Shown here: positions 1 through 9,233 of the stretch, one piece after another | How positions within the stretch are numbered: the first letter of the stretch is position 1 | How the letters are laid out: each line of letters starts with the position of its first letter | Origin: Brevibacterium permense | GTDB taxonomy: Bacteria; Actinomycetota; Actinomycetes; Actinomycetales; Brevibacteriaceae | DNA length: 64,000 nt | Assembly: GCF_013280495.1 (NCBI RefSeq) | Contig: NZ_JABSSX010000004.1 | Coordinates: 301,609 to 365,608 of the forward strand | Direction: 5' to 3' | Program-made: the position numbers and the translations under genes | Notes under the pieces: model-generated | Database searches by the model: none | What the model saw: only the letters and a program-made list of their open reading frames with translations | Told to the model about the DNA's origin: nothing

Positions 1-664
1 CGCGCATGCCGAGTCTCCGGACGACGTCGACCTGGATGTCGATGGCCTCGTCCATGCCGGTGGGGAACAGGTAGTGGTGGTCGGCGGCGGTCGTGCATCC
101 GGATTCGAGGAGCTCGGCCATCGCCACCGTCGTCGCGAGTTCGAGCGCGCGCGGGGTCAGCCTGGCCCAGACCGGGTAGAGGTTCTGCAGCCACCCGAAC
201 AGCGGCAGGTCGGCGACGGGCGCCCATGCACGGGTCAGCGTCTGGTAGAAGTGATGATGCGTATTGATCAGCCCGGGAGTGATGACATGCGCTGAGGCGT
301 CGATGGCCTCGAGGGCAGCCGTGTCACCGACGGTTCCGCCGGCCCCGGATGAGGTGGGTTCGCCCCCAGCGGGAACGAGTTCCACGATAGTTCCCGTGGC
401 CGGGTCAATGACGATTCCCCGCGCCGCCCGGTTCGGATCGACGCCGGCACCGAGGTGGACGGCCAGCGGATCGCGTAGCCACAGTCGCGCTGTCGATGTG
501 TCCCCGGAAGCCGGAGGGTTCCCCGGCAGCGGGGAGTTACCCGGCAGTTGGGAGTTCCTCGATGCACGGTCTCCCGTAGTCAGTGTGCTTGCTGTTGCCG
601 CAAGGCTTCCCGGTGTCGAGAAGCTCCCTGCTGACGGTGTGCCGGTTTCGTTGCTGTCGATCAT
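1..664 (-). CDS. Amidohydrolase, 8-oxoguanine deaminase-like (N-terminal part; runs off left edge)
   Basis: Reading leftward from an ATG at 664, an open frame of about 221 codons continues past position 1. After a low-complexity Ser/Pro/Gly leader of about 60 residues comes LWLRDPLAVHLG, then the amidohydrolase metal-site sequence ITPGLINTHHHFYQTLTRAW, then LLESGCTTAADHHYLFPTG. This pattern is that of the 8-oxoguanine deaminase / hydroxydechloroatrazine ethylaminohydrolase branch of the amidohydrolase superfamily, zinc-dependent purine or triazine deaminases. The neighbouring divergent gene is an NCS2 nucleobase permease, which fits purine salvage. The C-terminal half and the remaining metal ligands are not in the window, so the substrate is inferred. 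The leader is longer than usual and the true start could lie further in. Confidence 0.8.
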   Translation of the reverse strand, partial: MIDSNETGTPSAGSFSTPGSLAATASTLTTGDRASRNSQLPGNSPLPGNPPASGDTSTARLWLRDPLAVHLGAGVDPNRAARGIVIDPATGTIVELVPAGGEPTSSGAGGTVGDTAALEAIDASAHVITPGLINTHHHFYQTLTRAWAPVADLPLFGWLQNLYPVWARLTPRALELATTVAMAELLESGCTTAADHHYLFPTGMDEAIDIQVDVVRRLGMR

Positions 665-1111
665 CGCGTCGCCTTCACTCTTGAACCGTGCGCGTCGAGC
701 GCGCACTATTGGTCAGTAGCGACAGAACTGGGGCTGACGCCACCAGCTCAGGTTTTCCGGCGTCTGCTGCTCCGCCGGTCGGTATCCCATCCGGGATCCC
801 CGACTGTACCCACTGGTCGGCGAGACGGTACGATGATCCAAAACCATCGAATTGAGCGAACGTTCAGTAGATTGTCGAGGGATGAGTACACGACTGCCGT
901 GAACTCTAACATGTGCCGCGGGTCACTAAAATGGCTTGCGGCGAAAATGGTACTCCTTTAGAGTTTTGCGATCAGGAAGTTTCCTTTCGCATAACGGAAT
1001 CCTGCAACCGATCCCTCGGTCGATCTGATGTCCTCGCACGCTGCACCGGCCACTGAGGTCGGTCAGTCACAGTGAGGTCTTCGCCCGAGGACGCACTCAA
1101 TGGAGAGATAG
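665..1111. promoter_or_regulatory. Divergent intergenic region between amidohydrolase and NCS2 permease
   Basis: About 450 bases without a convincing gene separate two divergent starts, so promoters for both are expected here. The stretch 840-1010 is richer in A+T than its surroundings. An exact 8-bp inverted repeat, AACTCTAA at 902-909 and TTAGAGTT at 958-965, spans 64 bases and could be a looped regulator site or the foot of a leader structure. The ribosome binding site of the permease (GGAGAG) lies just before 1112. No standard purine riboswitch could be recognised. Confidence 0.35.
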
Positions 1112-2722
1112 ATGTCGGTATCCCATCAGTCACCCAGCAACGACCGCAAGTCCGCGGTCGCGAGCAAGCCGGCCCGTCCGGAGGACGAACGGCTTTCAGT
1201 CGGCAGCTCGTTCGCATACGGTCTGCAGCACGTGCTCACCATGTACGGCGGAATCATCGCCGTTCCTCTCATCATCGGCAATGCCGCCGGTCTCGACGGC
1301 AACGGCATCAGCCTCCTCATCGCCTCCTGTCTGTTCGTCGGTGGTCTCGCCACGATTCTGCAGTCGGTCGGTGTGCCGTTCTTCGGCTCGCAGCTGCCGC
1401 TGGTCCAGGGCGTTTCGTTCGCCGGCGTCGCCACGATGACGTCCATTCTGGCCGGCGGCGACGGTCTGCCTGCGGTCTTCGGATCGGTGCTGGTCGCCTC
1501 GGTGATCGGTCTGATCGTCGCTCCGGCGTTCGCACTCATCGTGAAGTTCTTCCCGCCGGTGGTCACCGGAACAGTCATCACCACGATCGGTCTGTCACTT
1601 ATGCCCGTAGCCGCAGGCTGGGCCATGGGCGGGGACGCCGAGGCTGCCGATTACGGCAGCGCGCGCAACATCCTCATCGCCGTGGTCACCCTGGCGATCG
1701 TGCTCATCCTCAGCCGGATTCCCGTCGCGATGATCTCCCAGCTGTCGATTCTGCTGGCCATCATCATCGGCACCATCGGCTGCCTCATCTTCGGCTGGGC
1801 CGATTTCTCCCATGTGCTCGATCGCGGCATCTTCGCGTTCCCCGAGCCGTTCGCCTTCGGTATGCCGACATTCTCGGCAGCGGCGATCATCTCGATGTTC
1901 ATCGTCATCATCGTCACCTTCGCCGAGACGACTGCGGACATCATCGCCGTCGGAGAGATCGTCGATACGAAGGTCGACTCCAAGCGCATCGCTTCGGGTC
2001 TGCGCGCTGACATGCTGTCGTCGGCGGTCTCGCCGATCTTCAACTCCTTCACGCAGTCGGCTTTTGCGCAGAACGTCGGTCTGGTCGCTATCACGGGAGT
2101 GAAGTCGCGCTTCGTCGTCACTGCCGGCGGTGCGATCCTCGTGGTGCTCGGTCTGCTGCCGGTGATGGGCGGGTTGATTGCCGCAGTGCCGACTCCGGTT
2201 CTCGGCGGCGCGGGCATCGTGCTGTTCGGCACGGTCGCCGCGTCGGGCATCCGCACGCTGTCGAAAGTCGAGTACGAGGGCAACCTCAATATGATCATCG
2301 TGGCGGTTTCGCTGGCCTTCGGCATCATCCCGGTCGTCCAGCCCGACTTCTACAATGCCTTCCCGAATTGGGTCGGCATCATCCTCCATTCGGGCATCTC
2401 CTCGGCCACTCTCATGGCGGTGCTGCTCAACCTCGTCTTCAACCACATCGGCGTGAAGACGAAGGACCGCTCCGACCGGTCGGTCTTCGTGGCCGGCACC
2501 GGACGAGTCATCCGCAAGGAAGAGCTGCAGCGACTCATCGACAACGAAGCCATCCTCTATGAAGGCGATACCGTCAAGGACGGCAAGATCGTCGATTGCA
2601 ACGGTGAAGAGGTTCCGGTCGTCACCGAGGAGCAGCACGAGAAGGTCGTCGACGCCGCCCAGAAGGGTGAGGTTCGCACCCAGGAAGACGTCCGCCGCCT
2701 CATCGCCGAGGACGGTAACTGA
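1112..2722 (+). CDS. NCS2 family nucleobase (uracil/xanthine) permease
   Basis: A 536-residue polytopic membrane protein importing a nucleobase with H+ or Na+. It has the NCS2 landmarks: the QH pair near residues 39-40 in the first membrane helix (GLQHVLTMYGG), LPLVQGVSFA near residue 95, the helix-8 glutamate at about residue 272 (FAETTADIIAVGE), and the signature QNVGLVAITGV at about 320. After the last helix, residues from about 450 form a charged cytosolic tail of roughly 85 residues, longer than in typical UraA. The start ATG has a GGAGAG site 6 bases upstream. A purine deaminase-like gene lies divergently upstream, suggesting a purine (xanthine/urate) rather than uracil substrate; that choice is inference. 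Confidence 0.9.
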   Translation: MSVSHQSPSNDRKSAVASKPARPEDERLSVGSSFAYGLQHVLTMYGGIIAVPLIIGNAAGLDGNGISLLIASCLFVGGLATILQSVGVPFFGSQLPLVQGVSFAGVATMTSILAGGDGLPAVFGSVLVASVIGLIVAPAFALIVKFFPPVVTGTVITTIGLSLMPVAAGWAMGGDAEAADYGSARNILIAVVTLAIVLILSRIPVAMISQLSILLAIIIGTIGCLIFGWADFSHVLDRGIFAFPEPFAFGMPTFSAAAIISMFIVIIVTFAETTADIIAVGEIVDTKVDSKRIASGLRADMLSSAVSPIFNSFTQSAFAQNVGLVAITGVKSRFVVTAGGAILVVLGLLPVMGGLIAAVPTPVLGGAGIVLFGTVAASGIRTLSKVEYEGNLNMIIVAVSLAFGIIPVVQPDFYNAFPNWVGIILHSGISSATLMAVLLNLVFNHIGVKTKDRSDRSVFVAGTGRVIRKEELQRLIDNEAILYEGDTVKDGKIVDCNGEEVPVVTEEQHEKVVDAAQKGEVRTQEDVRRLIAEDGN

Positions 2723-2854
2723 GGCCAGATACGCCAGCTGGACCCGGATACACCGAACTGGCACCGGCCGCCGTCTGCGAAGGCGCGCGTCCGGGGCCTC
2801 TTGCGATTTCGGGCCCGCTGTCGGTTCGGGCTGGTCGTCAGAACGGGCGGGTGA

Positions 2855-5068
2855 TCAGAACGGGGGCGGATCTCCGGAGTCCCAATAGTCGTTCCACGGC
2901 GGCTCCCGGCCGACGTTCGAGACGGGCTTGGTGCCAGCCGTAGGGGCACACTTGTCCCCTCGTTCACTGGAGCTTGGTTCGGAGTCCCTTGGCTCGGAGG
3001 CTGCTGGTTCGGAGCCCCCTGTTGGGGTATGGCCCTCTGGTTCTGGAGGGCGAAATGCATCCGCATTGTCGAGTCGTCCGGCTGGGCCCAGATTTCCGAG
3101 GTCGCGAAGCTGCTCCGCGTCGACGGGATTCTGCCGGTCGAGCAGATTCGGCAGTTGGTCATAGTTCTCCAACTGTCGAGCGTGCTCGGCATTGATCGGG
3201 TTGTCCGGTGGATACATGGTTGCGATGACTCCGCGGGTGAAGGCGTACTCCACCGCCCCTTCCTCGGTCATTCGGACCGAGAATCTGCGGTCGGTCTTCG
3301 CCTGGTGGTCGGGTTTGCACAGCGGATGGAGGTTCTCGAAGATCGTCTGACCGCCTCGGGCTGGATCGGCATGGTCGAAAGGGATGATGTGATCGACTTC
3401 CGAGGTCTCCGCTCGCCGGGTGCACCCCGGAGCAGTGCAGGACTGCCATTTGCCAACCAAGGGCGCGCGCACGTCTCCCGGAATGTGGTAGCTGCGTGAC
3501 CGGGCATCGATCGGTGTCCCGGTGGCGGGATCGGTGAGAATCCGGTGCCAAGTGGGGCTCTCACCTGCGAGAGCCCGCGCCGCGTCGGGCGGCACAGGAG
3601 TGCCGTCCGAGAACGTTCCCGGTAGTTCCGACTTTCCCACTGCGGTGAGATACGGAACCGTCACCATCATCTTCGCCTGTTCCCGCACCCACTGTCCGTG
3701 GGTGGGCATGACGAGCTTGATGGTGGTCTTCACGTTGACGCCGGTGCTGGCGGCCGCTTCCGCTTCAGTCTGCGCCTCCTGCACTGCACGATCGACCGCG
3801 GCTGCCGTGATCGGAGCCGTAGGGTCCGATTCGTCGGCGGCCGAGGAGTCCGAGCCGTCGGCGGCTTCGAGAGCGATCTCGTTGGTGGTGGTCTCACCGG
3901 TCGAGGTGTCGTGCGTCGTTACGGCGATGCTCATCTGCGGGGTCGCCCGAGTGGCGATGTCGAACATGAGGGCGGCGATGCTGTCCTGGTCGGCAACCTC
4001 GAGGCCGGCGGTGCTAACTTCGGTGAGTGCCGAGATGTTGCCGTTGCGGATCGCTCGGGCGAAGGCCTCGATGCGCAGGTAGAAGGCGTTGAGTTCCACG
4101 GCGGGTCCGGACAGGGTCACCGAGGCGGTGCCGTCGGGGTAGTTCATGATGTCAACCCGGCGACGCTTCTTGGCCAGCTCGGCCCGGTCGTCGACAGGCA
4201 CGATTGCCGCGATCTTGAGATTGAGCGACTTCTTGAAAGTCTCGAGGGTGATATCGGCACGACGGTCGCCCAGGTAGGCATCGAGGCGAGGCAGATACTC
4301 GAAGGCGACGTCTTTGACGGCACGGGTCGCGGCAAGCACGTGTTCGATCGTGAACTCACCGGCGAGGCAGCGCTGCAGGAACTTCGGCAGGCCGAACGCC
4401 AGTGTGACGGCGTTCGTGATCTCGTTGTAGGCACCGTCGCTTGACGAGCCGAGGACCGTAGTCAATTCGGCGATCTCTTCGCGAGCTGCAAGGTCATGGA
4501 CCCAGCTGTTGAAGGATTTGTGCAGTCCGAACTTGGGAAAGTTCGGAAGCGGGGCTGCCGGCGGAGCAAGTGGCTGTTCGACGATGCTCTCCTCGGTTGC
4601 GCCGTCCTCGGTGGCAGTGCCGGTGGAGGAAGCAGCGTCATCAGACTCGACGACTTCGCGGTCTTCGAGAACGAAGCCGGTGGATGTCCACGGGTCCACG
4701 AAGTCGTCCTCCTTGGGCAGCAGTCCGTCACGTGCCGTGATGAAGCGGCCAGCTGTCTCGGTGAACGTTGCATGATAGTAGATCTTGTCGCCCTCGGCGT
4801 AACGGAGCTTCTCAATGACATCAGTCAGAAACAGACCCGCGACGGCCTGGAATTCGGCGAGACGAACTCCCGTGCTCAAATGAGCCAGACTGACGACCAC
4901 GGCCATCGGCGAATCGGGGTCGACGTCGAGACGACGGGGCGAGTCGGGGCCGATCAGAGGAACCTGTGGCGAAGAAGAGGGGTCCGCCGATGTCGCGGGC
5001 GAACCGGAGGCTGATTCAGTCGAGGCACGCTCGAGACCGCTGTTGCCCGGATCCTGAGGATCCTTCAT
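2855..5068 (-). CDS. DUF222 / 13E12-repeat HNH endonuclease domain protein
   Basis: A 737-residue soluble protein. The N-terminal 50 residues are Ser/Pro-rich and probably disordered. A DUF222 (REP13E12) region covers roughly residues 60-430. An HNH nuclease domain lies at about 540-600 with CTAPGCTRR, SEVDHIIPFDH and ENLHPLCKPDHQAKT, that is, paired cysteines, the catalytic His in DHI and the second metal site HPLCKPDH. The last 120 residues are again low complexity (Pro/Glu/Ser). These proteins are abundant and multi-copy in high-GC actinomycetes; their role is not established. Mobile-element or DNA-processing functions are proposed but unproven. All HNH residues appear intact. Confidence 0.88.
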   Translation of the reverse strand: MKDPQDPGNSGLERASTESASGSPATSADPSSSPQVPLIGPDSPRRLDVDPDSPMAVVVSLAHLSTGVRLAEFQAVAGLFLTDVIEKLRYAEGDKIYYHATFTETAGRFITARDGLLPKEDDFVDPWTSTGFVLEDREVVESDDAASSTGTATEDGATEESIVEQPLAPPAAPLPNFPKFGLHKSFNSWVHDLAAREEIAELTTVLGSSSDGAYNEITNAVTLAFGLPKFLQRCLAGEFTIEHVLAATRAVKDVAFEYLPRLDAYLGDRRADITLETFKKSLNLKIAAIVPVDDRAELAKKRRRVDIMNYPDGTASVTLSGPAVELNAFYLRIEAFARAIRNGNISALTEVSTAGLEVADQDSIAALMFDIATRATPQMSIAVTTHDTSTGETTTNEIALEAADGSDSSAADESDPTAPITAAAVDRAVQEAQTEAEAAASTGVNVKTTIKLVMPTHGQWVREQAKMMVTVPYLTAVGKSELPGTFSDGTPVPPDAARALAGESPTWHRILTDPATGTPIDARSRSYHIPGDVRAPLVGKWQSCTAPGCTRRAETSEVDHIIPFDHADPARGGQTIFENLHPLCKPDHQAKTDRRFSVRMTEEGAVEYAFTRGVIATMYPPDNPINAEHARQLENYDQLPNLLDRQNPVDAEQLRDLGNLGPAGRLDNADAFRPPEPEGHTPTGGSEPAASEPRDSEPSSSERGDKCAPTAGTKPVSNVGREPPWNDYWDSGDPPPF

Positions 5069-5393
5069 CGGTCTCGCCGCCTTTCACGTCGATGTGAATG
5101 CCATGACTCTATTTTACTCTCAGAGAGAAGAAATGAATATCACAACTCGATTACAAAGAGAATCTCCATAAGTTTCAATGCCGTTTGTTGTATTTTGATG
5201 ATATATTTTCGTTCCAGTCGAGGTACAGGCACTCGGCACACGAGGCGCCCTGGATCGCATTGCCCCGGGACGGCGAACACCGGCACCGCCCTCCGTTGTC
5301 GGAACAGTCAGCCGGACAGGCACCTACCGATTTCGCTCGCCACTGACCTCGCTATTCGGCCGTTCAGTCATCTGCTCAATCAGATCCAGGCTC
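5069..5393. promoter_or_regulatory. AT-rich gap with likely promoter of the HNH gene
   Basis: This 325-base gap between an HNH gene start and the end of a HAD gene has no gene I can support. Bases 5105-5215 are clearly AT-rich for this genome. On the minus strand a TAAAAT -10-like hexamer (plus-strand 5111-5116) stands about 40 bases before the HNH start, directly next to the palindrome CTCTCAGAGAG. No clean -35 is visible, so this is a weak promoter call. The half from 5216 to 5393 looks featureless. Confidence 0.3.
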
Positions 5394-6071
5394 CTATTCA
5401 GTCAGCAGGCCAGGCAGCTGATCCATCGCGCTGAAGGTCTCGGCCGCACCTGCAGCCAGCAGCGTTTCCGCGCTCTGATGAACCGGAGAATCCGGGCAGA
5501 ACCCGAGCACATGGGATCCGGCCGCAGCACCGGCGATCACGCCGGTGGGGGAATCTTCGATCACGGCCGCCTCGGCGGGGCCGATCTGCAGAGATTCGGC
5601 TGCTGCCAAATAGACGTCGGGTGCAGGCTTCGAATTGGGCTGCTCCATGCCGGAGAAGATCCGACCGTCGAAGGCATCGAACAGACCGATCTTTCGCAGC
5701 TGCAATTCGATTTTGGGACGATCCGCTCCCGAAGCGCAGGCGATCCTGCCCGAGTAGACCTCGGCGATGCGGTGAACGGCATCGACGACTCCCGGAATCG
5801 CTTGGAGGGATGCCTCGAGCTGGGCATTGCGGCGCCGCCGGAACTCCAGCATCCACTGCTCGTCGATGCGGAATCCGGTGTGCTCCTCGATGACATCAGC
5901 CTCGTCGCGGAGCATCTTGCCGACGAATCGCGCAATGCATTCCTCGGCGCTCAGCTGCCAGCCGAGCTCCTGCAGCATCTGGTGGAGCACGCCGTTCGTG
6001 ATGCTTTCGGAGTCGACGAGGACTCCGTCACAATCGAAGAGGACGGCGGAGAATTTCGGAAGTGGGGCCAT
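5394..6071 (-). CDS. HAD-superfamily phosphatase / phosphosugar mutase-like
   Basis: About 225 residues starting MAPLPKFSAVLFDCDGVLVD, a textbook HAD motif I (DxDGVLVDSE), followed by a helical cap of the beta-phosphoglucomutase class, the motif II region IACASGADRPK, and motif III/IV (KPAPDVYLAAAESL, then VIEDSPTGVIAGAAAG). It should act on a small phosphorylated metabolite in the cytosol. Mutase versus phosphatase cannot be decided from sequence alone. The ATG at 6071 has no strong ribosome site; an in-frame TTG at 6104 would add 11 residues (MRVSAGWQNRS) and cannot be excluded. Confidence 0.82.
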   Translation of the reverse strand: MAPLPKFSAVLFDCDGVLVDSESITNGVLHQMLQELGWQLSAEECIARFVGKMLRDEADVIEEHTGFRIDEQWMLEFRRRRNAQLEASLQAIPGVVDAVHRIAEVYSGRIACASGADRPKIELQLRKIGLFDAFDGRIFSGMEQPNSKPAPDVYLAAAESLQIGPAEAAVIEDSPTGVIAGAAAGSHVLGFCPDSPVHQSAETLLAAGAAETFSAMDQLPGLLTE

Positions 6072-6222
6072 ACTCCGATTCTGCCACCCGGCACTGACGC
6101 GCAATCACGGGCAGCCACGCCGGCTCGTCCCTGGATCTCGCGGACCCGATACAACCGCTGTCGCACTGTGCCGACCGCCACCTCCCCTGCTGTTCCAGCT
6201 CAGGAAACTGAGAGAGCCCCGA

Positions 6223-6972
6223 TCACACCGCGCCGAACGACACCGCCGTATACAGCACCCGTGCGGTGGCGAGCGCGCAGACGATGATGACCAGCGCAAA
6301 CAGCGTCAGCCAGGCACCGGCGGGCAAGGCCGAGCCCTGCGCGAGGATATAGGCATCGGACTGCTGCACGTGGCGCCGGCGCGTATGGACGCGGATGACC
6401 TTTACGAGGTCCTTGAGCGACCCGATCGTCAGCGCCGTGCCGAGTGCGGCGACGAAGACCGAGATCCACTCCAACGGCAGGAACACGACGACGAGCTGGG
6501 CCGCAATCGCCGTGATCACGGCGATGACCGCGCCCGCGAAGTTCCGGATGAAGATGAGCGCGACCAACAGGATCAGCGCGCCCACTGACAGTGCCAAGGG
6601 GGCCCAACCGAAGACCGCCGAGGTGGCCAGAACGAGTCCGAGCACGCCCGGTGCCGGATATCCCCAAAAACCCGCCCATGTGGCTGAGAAGCCGACTCGG
6701 CCGAAGGAGTTCATCTGCCCCGAATGATCGAAGTTCAGCGAGATCCCTTTGACCACGCGCCCCGTCATCAGGGCGGCGAATGCGTGGCCGAGCTCGTGGA
6801 TGAAGGTCACGAACAGTCCGAAGAACCTCCAGATCCCCGGAGTCAGCGTCACGACCAGCGGGATCCCGATGACGAGCACGAGTCCGAGGACGTCGAGCTC
6901 GAGCCCGTCCTGCCGCCCGAAGCCCGAGGTGATGGCATCCCACCACGTCGCCGTTGCCTGCTTGAAGTCCAT
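6223..6972 (-). CDS. M50B-like zinc metallopeptidase, membrane protein
   Basis: A 249-residue membrane protein with an HELGH zinc-binding motif at residues 59-63 within a membrane segment (LFVTFIHELGHAFAALMTG), followed by several hydrophobic helices. It matches the peptidase_M50B-like class (DUF-type relatives of site-2 proteases), which carry the HExxH motif but usually no PDZ domain. A C-terminal metal ligand such as the NPDG of true S2Ps is not evident, so proteolytic activity is uncertain. Substrate unknown. It stands alone between a HAD gene and an oxidoreductase, both on the same strand. Confidence 0.75.
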   Translation of the reverse strand: MDFKQATATWWDAITSGFGRQDGLELDVLGLVLVIGIPLVVTLTPGIWRFFGLFVTFIHELGHAFAALMTGRVVKGISLNFDHSGQMNSFGRVGFSATWAGFWGYPAPGVLGLVLATSAVFGWAPLALSVGALILLVALIFIRNFAGAVIAVITAIAAQLVVVFLPLEWISVFVAALGTALTIGSLKDLVKVIRVHTRRRHVQQSDAYILAQGSALPAGAWLTLFALVIIVCALATARVLYTAVSFGAV

Positions 6973-7045
6973 AGCGGCCCAGTGTACGAACCGCTCCTGA
7001 GCGGGATCCTCAGGACCTCCTCAGCGATTCGGAAGGTCGCGGTGC

Positions 7046-8152
7046 CTAGACGGCCAGCGACTCGACATCGACCCAAGAACGTTCGTGTACCGACCGCAGC
7101 ACGGCCTCCGTCACGAGCACGGCTCGCACCCCGTCTCCCAGAGTCGGCAGCCCCTCCGGTCGCTCGCCGGCGAAGTAGGCATAGGAGTCGGCGACGAAGC
7201 CATTGAACGCATCCTGGTATCCCTGCGGATGGCCGGCCGGGACCATACACAGGCGCGCGGCATCGGCGGACAGGGAATCGGGATCGCGGACGAGGAGGCG
7301 GCTGTCGGCTCGCTCGCCGAACCACAGCTGTTCGGGCCGCTCCTGCTCGAAGCGCATGCTCGCCTCGGTGCCGGCGATCTCCACGGTCAGTCCGTTCTTG
7401 CGTCCGGGAGCCAATTGGGACACCAGCAGTGAACCGATGGCACCACCGGAGAACTCGATCGTCACAGCCACCGTGTCCTCCGTGGTCACCGCGGTGCCGC
7501 CTCGGCGAGGGTGAACTGTTCTCGTGGTCGCCACCAGGGACGCTATCCGGTCATCGACGATGAACTCGATGAGATCGACGAGGTGGGAGCCGATATCGGC
7601 GAATGCCCGCGAAGGGCCGCCGCGTTCGGAGTCGACCCGCCAGTTCTCGTCGCCGGAGCCGAGCAGCCAGTCCTGGAGGTATCCGGCGTCAACGGTCAGC
7701 AGAGTCCCGGCCTGACCCTCGCGGAATCGGGCGCGGGCTTCACGCACCATCGGGTGGTAGCGGTAGACGAATGGAACGGTCCCGCGCAGTCCCGACTCGT
7801 CGGCGCGGGCCAGCACGGCATGCGCGGCCGTCGAATCAGTGGCCAAGGGCTTCTCGCAGATGATGTTCGATCCCGCGTCCAGCGCTTGCAGGGACTGTGC
7901 CGCGTGGACGTCATTAGGAGTGCAGATGTGGATTGCGTCGAAGGTGCGGCCGAGCAGTTCGTCGGGCGCAGTCGAATTCTCGAAACCGAGCTGGGTCGCC
8001 GCTTGTGCCGATCTCTCCGGCCGCGACGATGCGACCGAGTCGAGCACGGCTCCGGCCGACCGTGCGGCTCGACTGTGGACGCGGCCCATGAACCCGCCGC
8101 CGAGCATTCCGATGCGAGGACCTCGTCCCCGCGCAGTGTCACCTGAGTGCAT
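7046..8152 (-). CDS. Gfo/Idh/MocA family NAD(P)-dependent oxidoreductase
   Basis: 368 residues. An N-terminal Rossmann fold starts with RIGMLGGGFMGRVHSRAA (residues 13-30), and the family's EKP motif is in IICEKPLATD (about 98-106), which positions the nicotinamide and contributes the catalytic Lys. The C-terminal alpha/beta substrate domain includes YRYHPMVREARARF and FADIGSHLVDLIEFI, the latter being the typical DxGxHxxD active-site pattern. Such enzymes oxidise or reduce sugars and inositols; the actual substrate cannot be told. The gene is divergent from the phzF-like gene, about 200 bases away. Confidence 0.88.
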   Translation of the reverse strand: MHSGDTARGRGPRIGMLGGGFMGRVHSRAARSAGAVLDSVASSRPERSAQAATQLGFENSTAPDELLGRTFDAIHICTPNDVHAAQSLQALDAGSNIICEKPLATDSTAAHAVLARADESGLRGTVPFVYRYHPMVREARARFREGQAGTLLTVDAGYLQDWLLGSGDENWRVDSERGGPSRAFADIGSHLVDLIEFIVDDRIASLVATTRTVHPRRGGTAVTTEDTVAVTIEFSGGAIGSLLVSQLAPGRKNGLTVEIAGTEASMRFEQERPEQLWFGERADSRLLVRDPDSLSADAARLCMVPAGHPQGYQDAFNGFVADSYAYFAGERPEGLPTLGDGVRAVLVTEAVLRSVHERSWVDVESLAV

Positions 8153-8354
8153 GCCTCATTATGCAATCACCGGTCGCACCGAGTCGACCGCATCCATCCG
8201 CACCGAGTCGACCGAACCGCCGCCCTCCGCCACTGACACCCCCGCGCCGCCGGGGGCCAATCCACCGGCGCTCCGGCCTGGGCCTTTACACTGTGAGAAG
8301 CGCCCGCGCAATCCCCCGCTCGCAGCGTGGTCCGCAACTCGCGAAGGAGTGTCA

Positions 8355-9233
8355 TTGTCACAGCACCGCCGATTCGCCCAGGTCGATGTCTTCTCTGCCG
8401 TGCCCTTCCACGGCAACCCCGTCGCGGTCATCGTCGACGCCGATGGCCTCGATGAGGAGCAGATGGCCCGCATCGCGAACTGGACGAACCTGTCCGAGAC
8501 CACCTTCATCCTCCCGCCCGACGACCCCGCAGCCGACTACCGTCTGCGCATCTTCACCCCGCACCGAGAGCTGCCCTTCGCCGGCCACCCCACGCTCGGT
8601 TCGGCCGCGGCCTGGCTCGACGCCGGCGGCGCCCCGAAGCACGCGGACCGCATCGTCCAGGAGTGCGGTGCCGGTCTCGTCGACATCCGCAGATCCCCTC
8701 GCCGAGGCGGCCCGACCGACCCAGCGACAGGATCCTCCGAAACCCTCGCCTTCGCCGCGCCCGATCGCCTGCGCTCAGGACCGCTCGACGACGCGTACGT
8801 CGACCAGATCGCGGCCGCCCTCGGCGTCGATCGCTCCGAGATCCTCGGACACCAGTGGGCCGACAACGGCCCCGGCTGGGCGGCCGTGCGACTGTCCAGC
8901 GCCGACCAGGTGCTCGCGCTGACGCCCGACTTCTCGGCGATCCCCGATGCGAAGCTCGGCGTCCTCGGCGCCCACCCAGAGGGGGCAGACCACGAGTACG
9001 AGATCCGCGCCTTCGTGCCGGGAGTCGGCGTCGCCGAGGATCCGGTGACCGGCAGCCTCAACGCCTCCGTCGCCCAATGGCTCATCGGTGAGAACCTGGC
9101 CCCGAACAGCTACACCGCGACCCAGGGAACCGCGCTCGGCCGCTCCGGAGTCATCTCCATCAGCGCCGAGGACGACGAGATCTGGGTCGGCGGAGACACA
9201 TACATCTGCATCCGCGGGACGGTGCACACATGA
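8355..9233 (+). CDS. PhzF family isomerase/epimerase
   Basis: About 292 residues if begun at TTG 8355, which has GGAG five bases upstream; a GTG at 8349 sits too close to the same site. The protein begins LSQHRRFAQVDVF and shows PFHGNPVAV, the catalytic Glu48 in NLSETTFIL, LPFAGHPTLGSA, and GVAEDPVTGSLNAS near the C-terminus, all standard for the PhzF fold (two diaminopimelate epimerase-like halves). No phenazine genes are near, so this is one of the many PhzF-like proteins with unknown substrate. Its stop overlaps the ATG of the next gene by four bases, suggesting co-translation. Confidence 0.88.
   Translation: MSQHRRFAQVDVFSAVPFHGNPVAVIVDADGLDEEQMARIANWTNLSETTFILPPDDPAADYRLRIFTPHRELPFAGHPTLGSAAAWLDAGGAPKHADRIVQECGAGLVDIRRSPRRGGPTDPATGSSETLAFAAPDRLRSGPLDDAYVDQIAAALGVDRSEILGHQWADNGPGWAAVRLSSADQVLALTPDFSAIPDAKLGVLGAHPEGADHEYEIRAFVPGVGVAEDPVTGSLNASVAQWLIGENLAPNSYTATQGTALGRSGVISISAEDDEIWVGGDTYICIRGTVHT

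Noticed and set aside
8349..8351. GTG start for the PhzF-like gene
   Set aside because: It directly abuts the GGAG site; TTG at 8355 has proper spacing.
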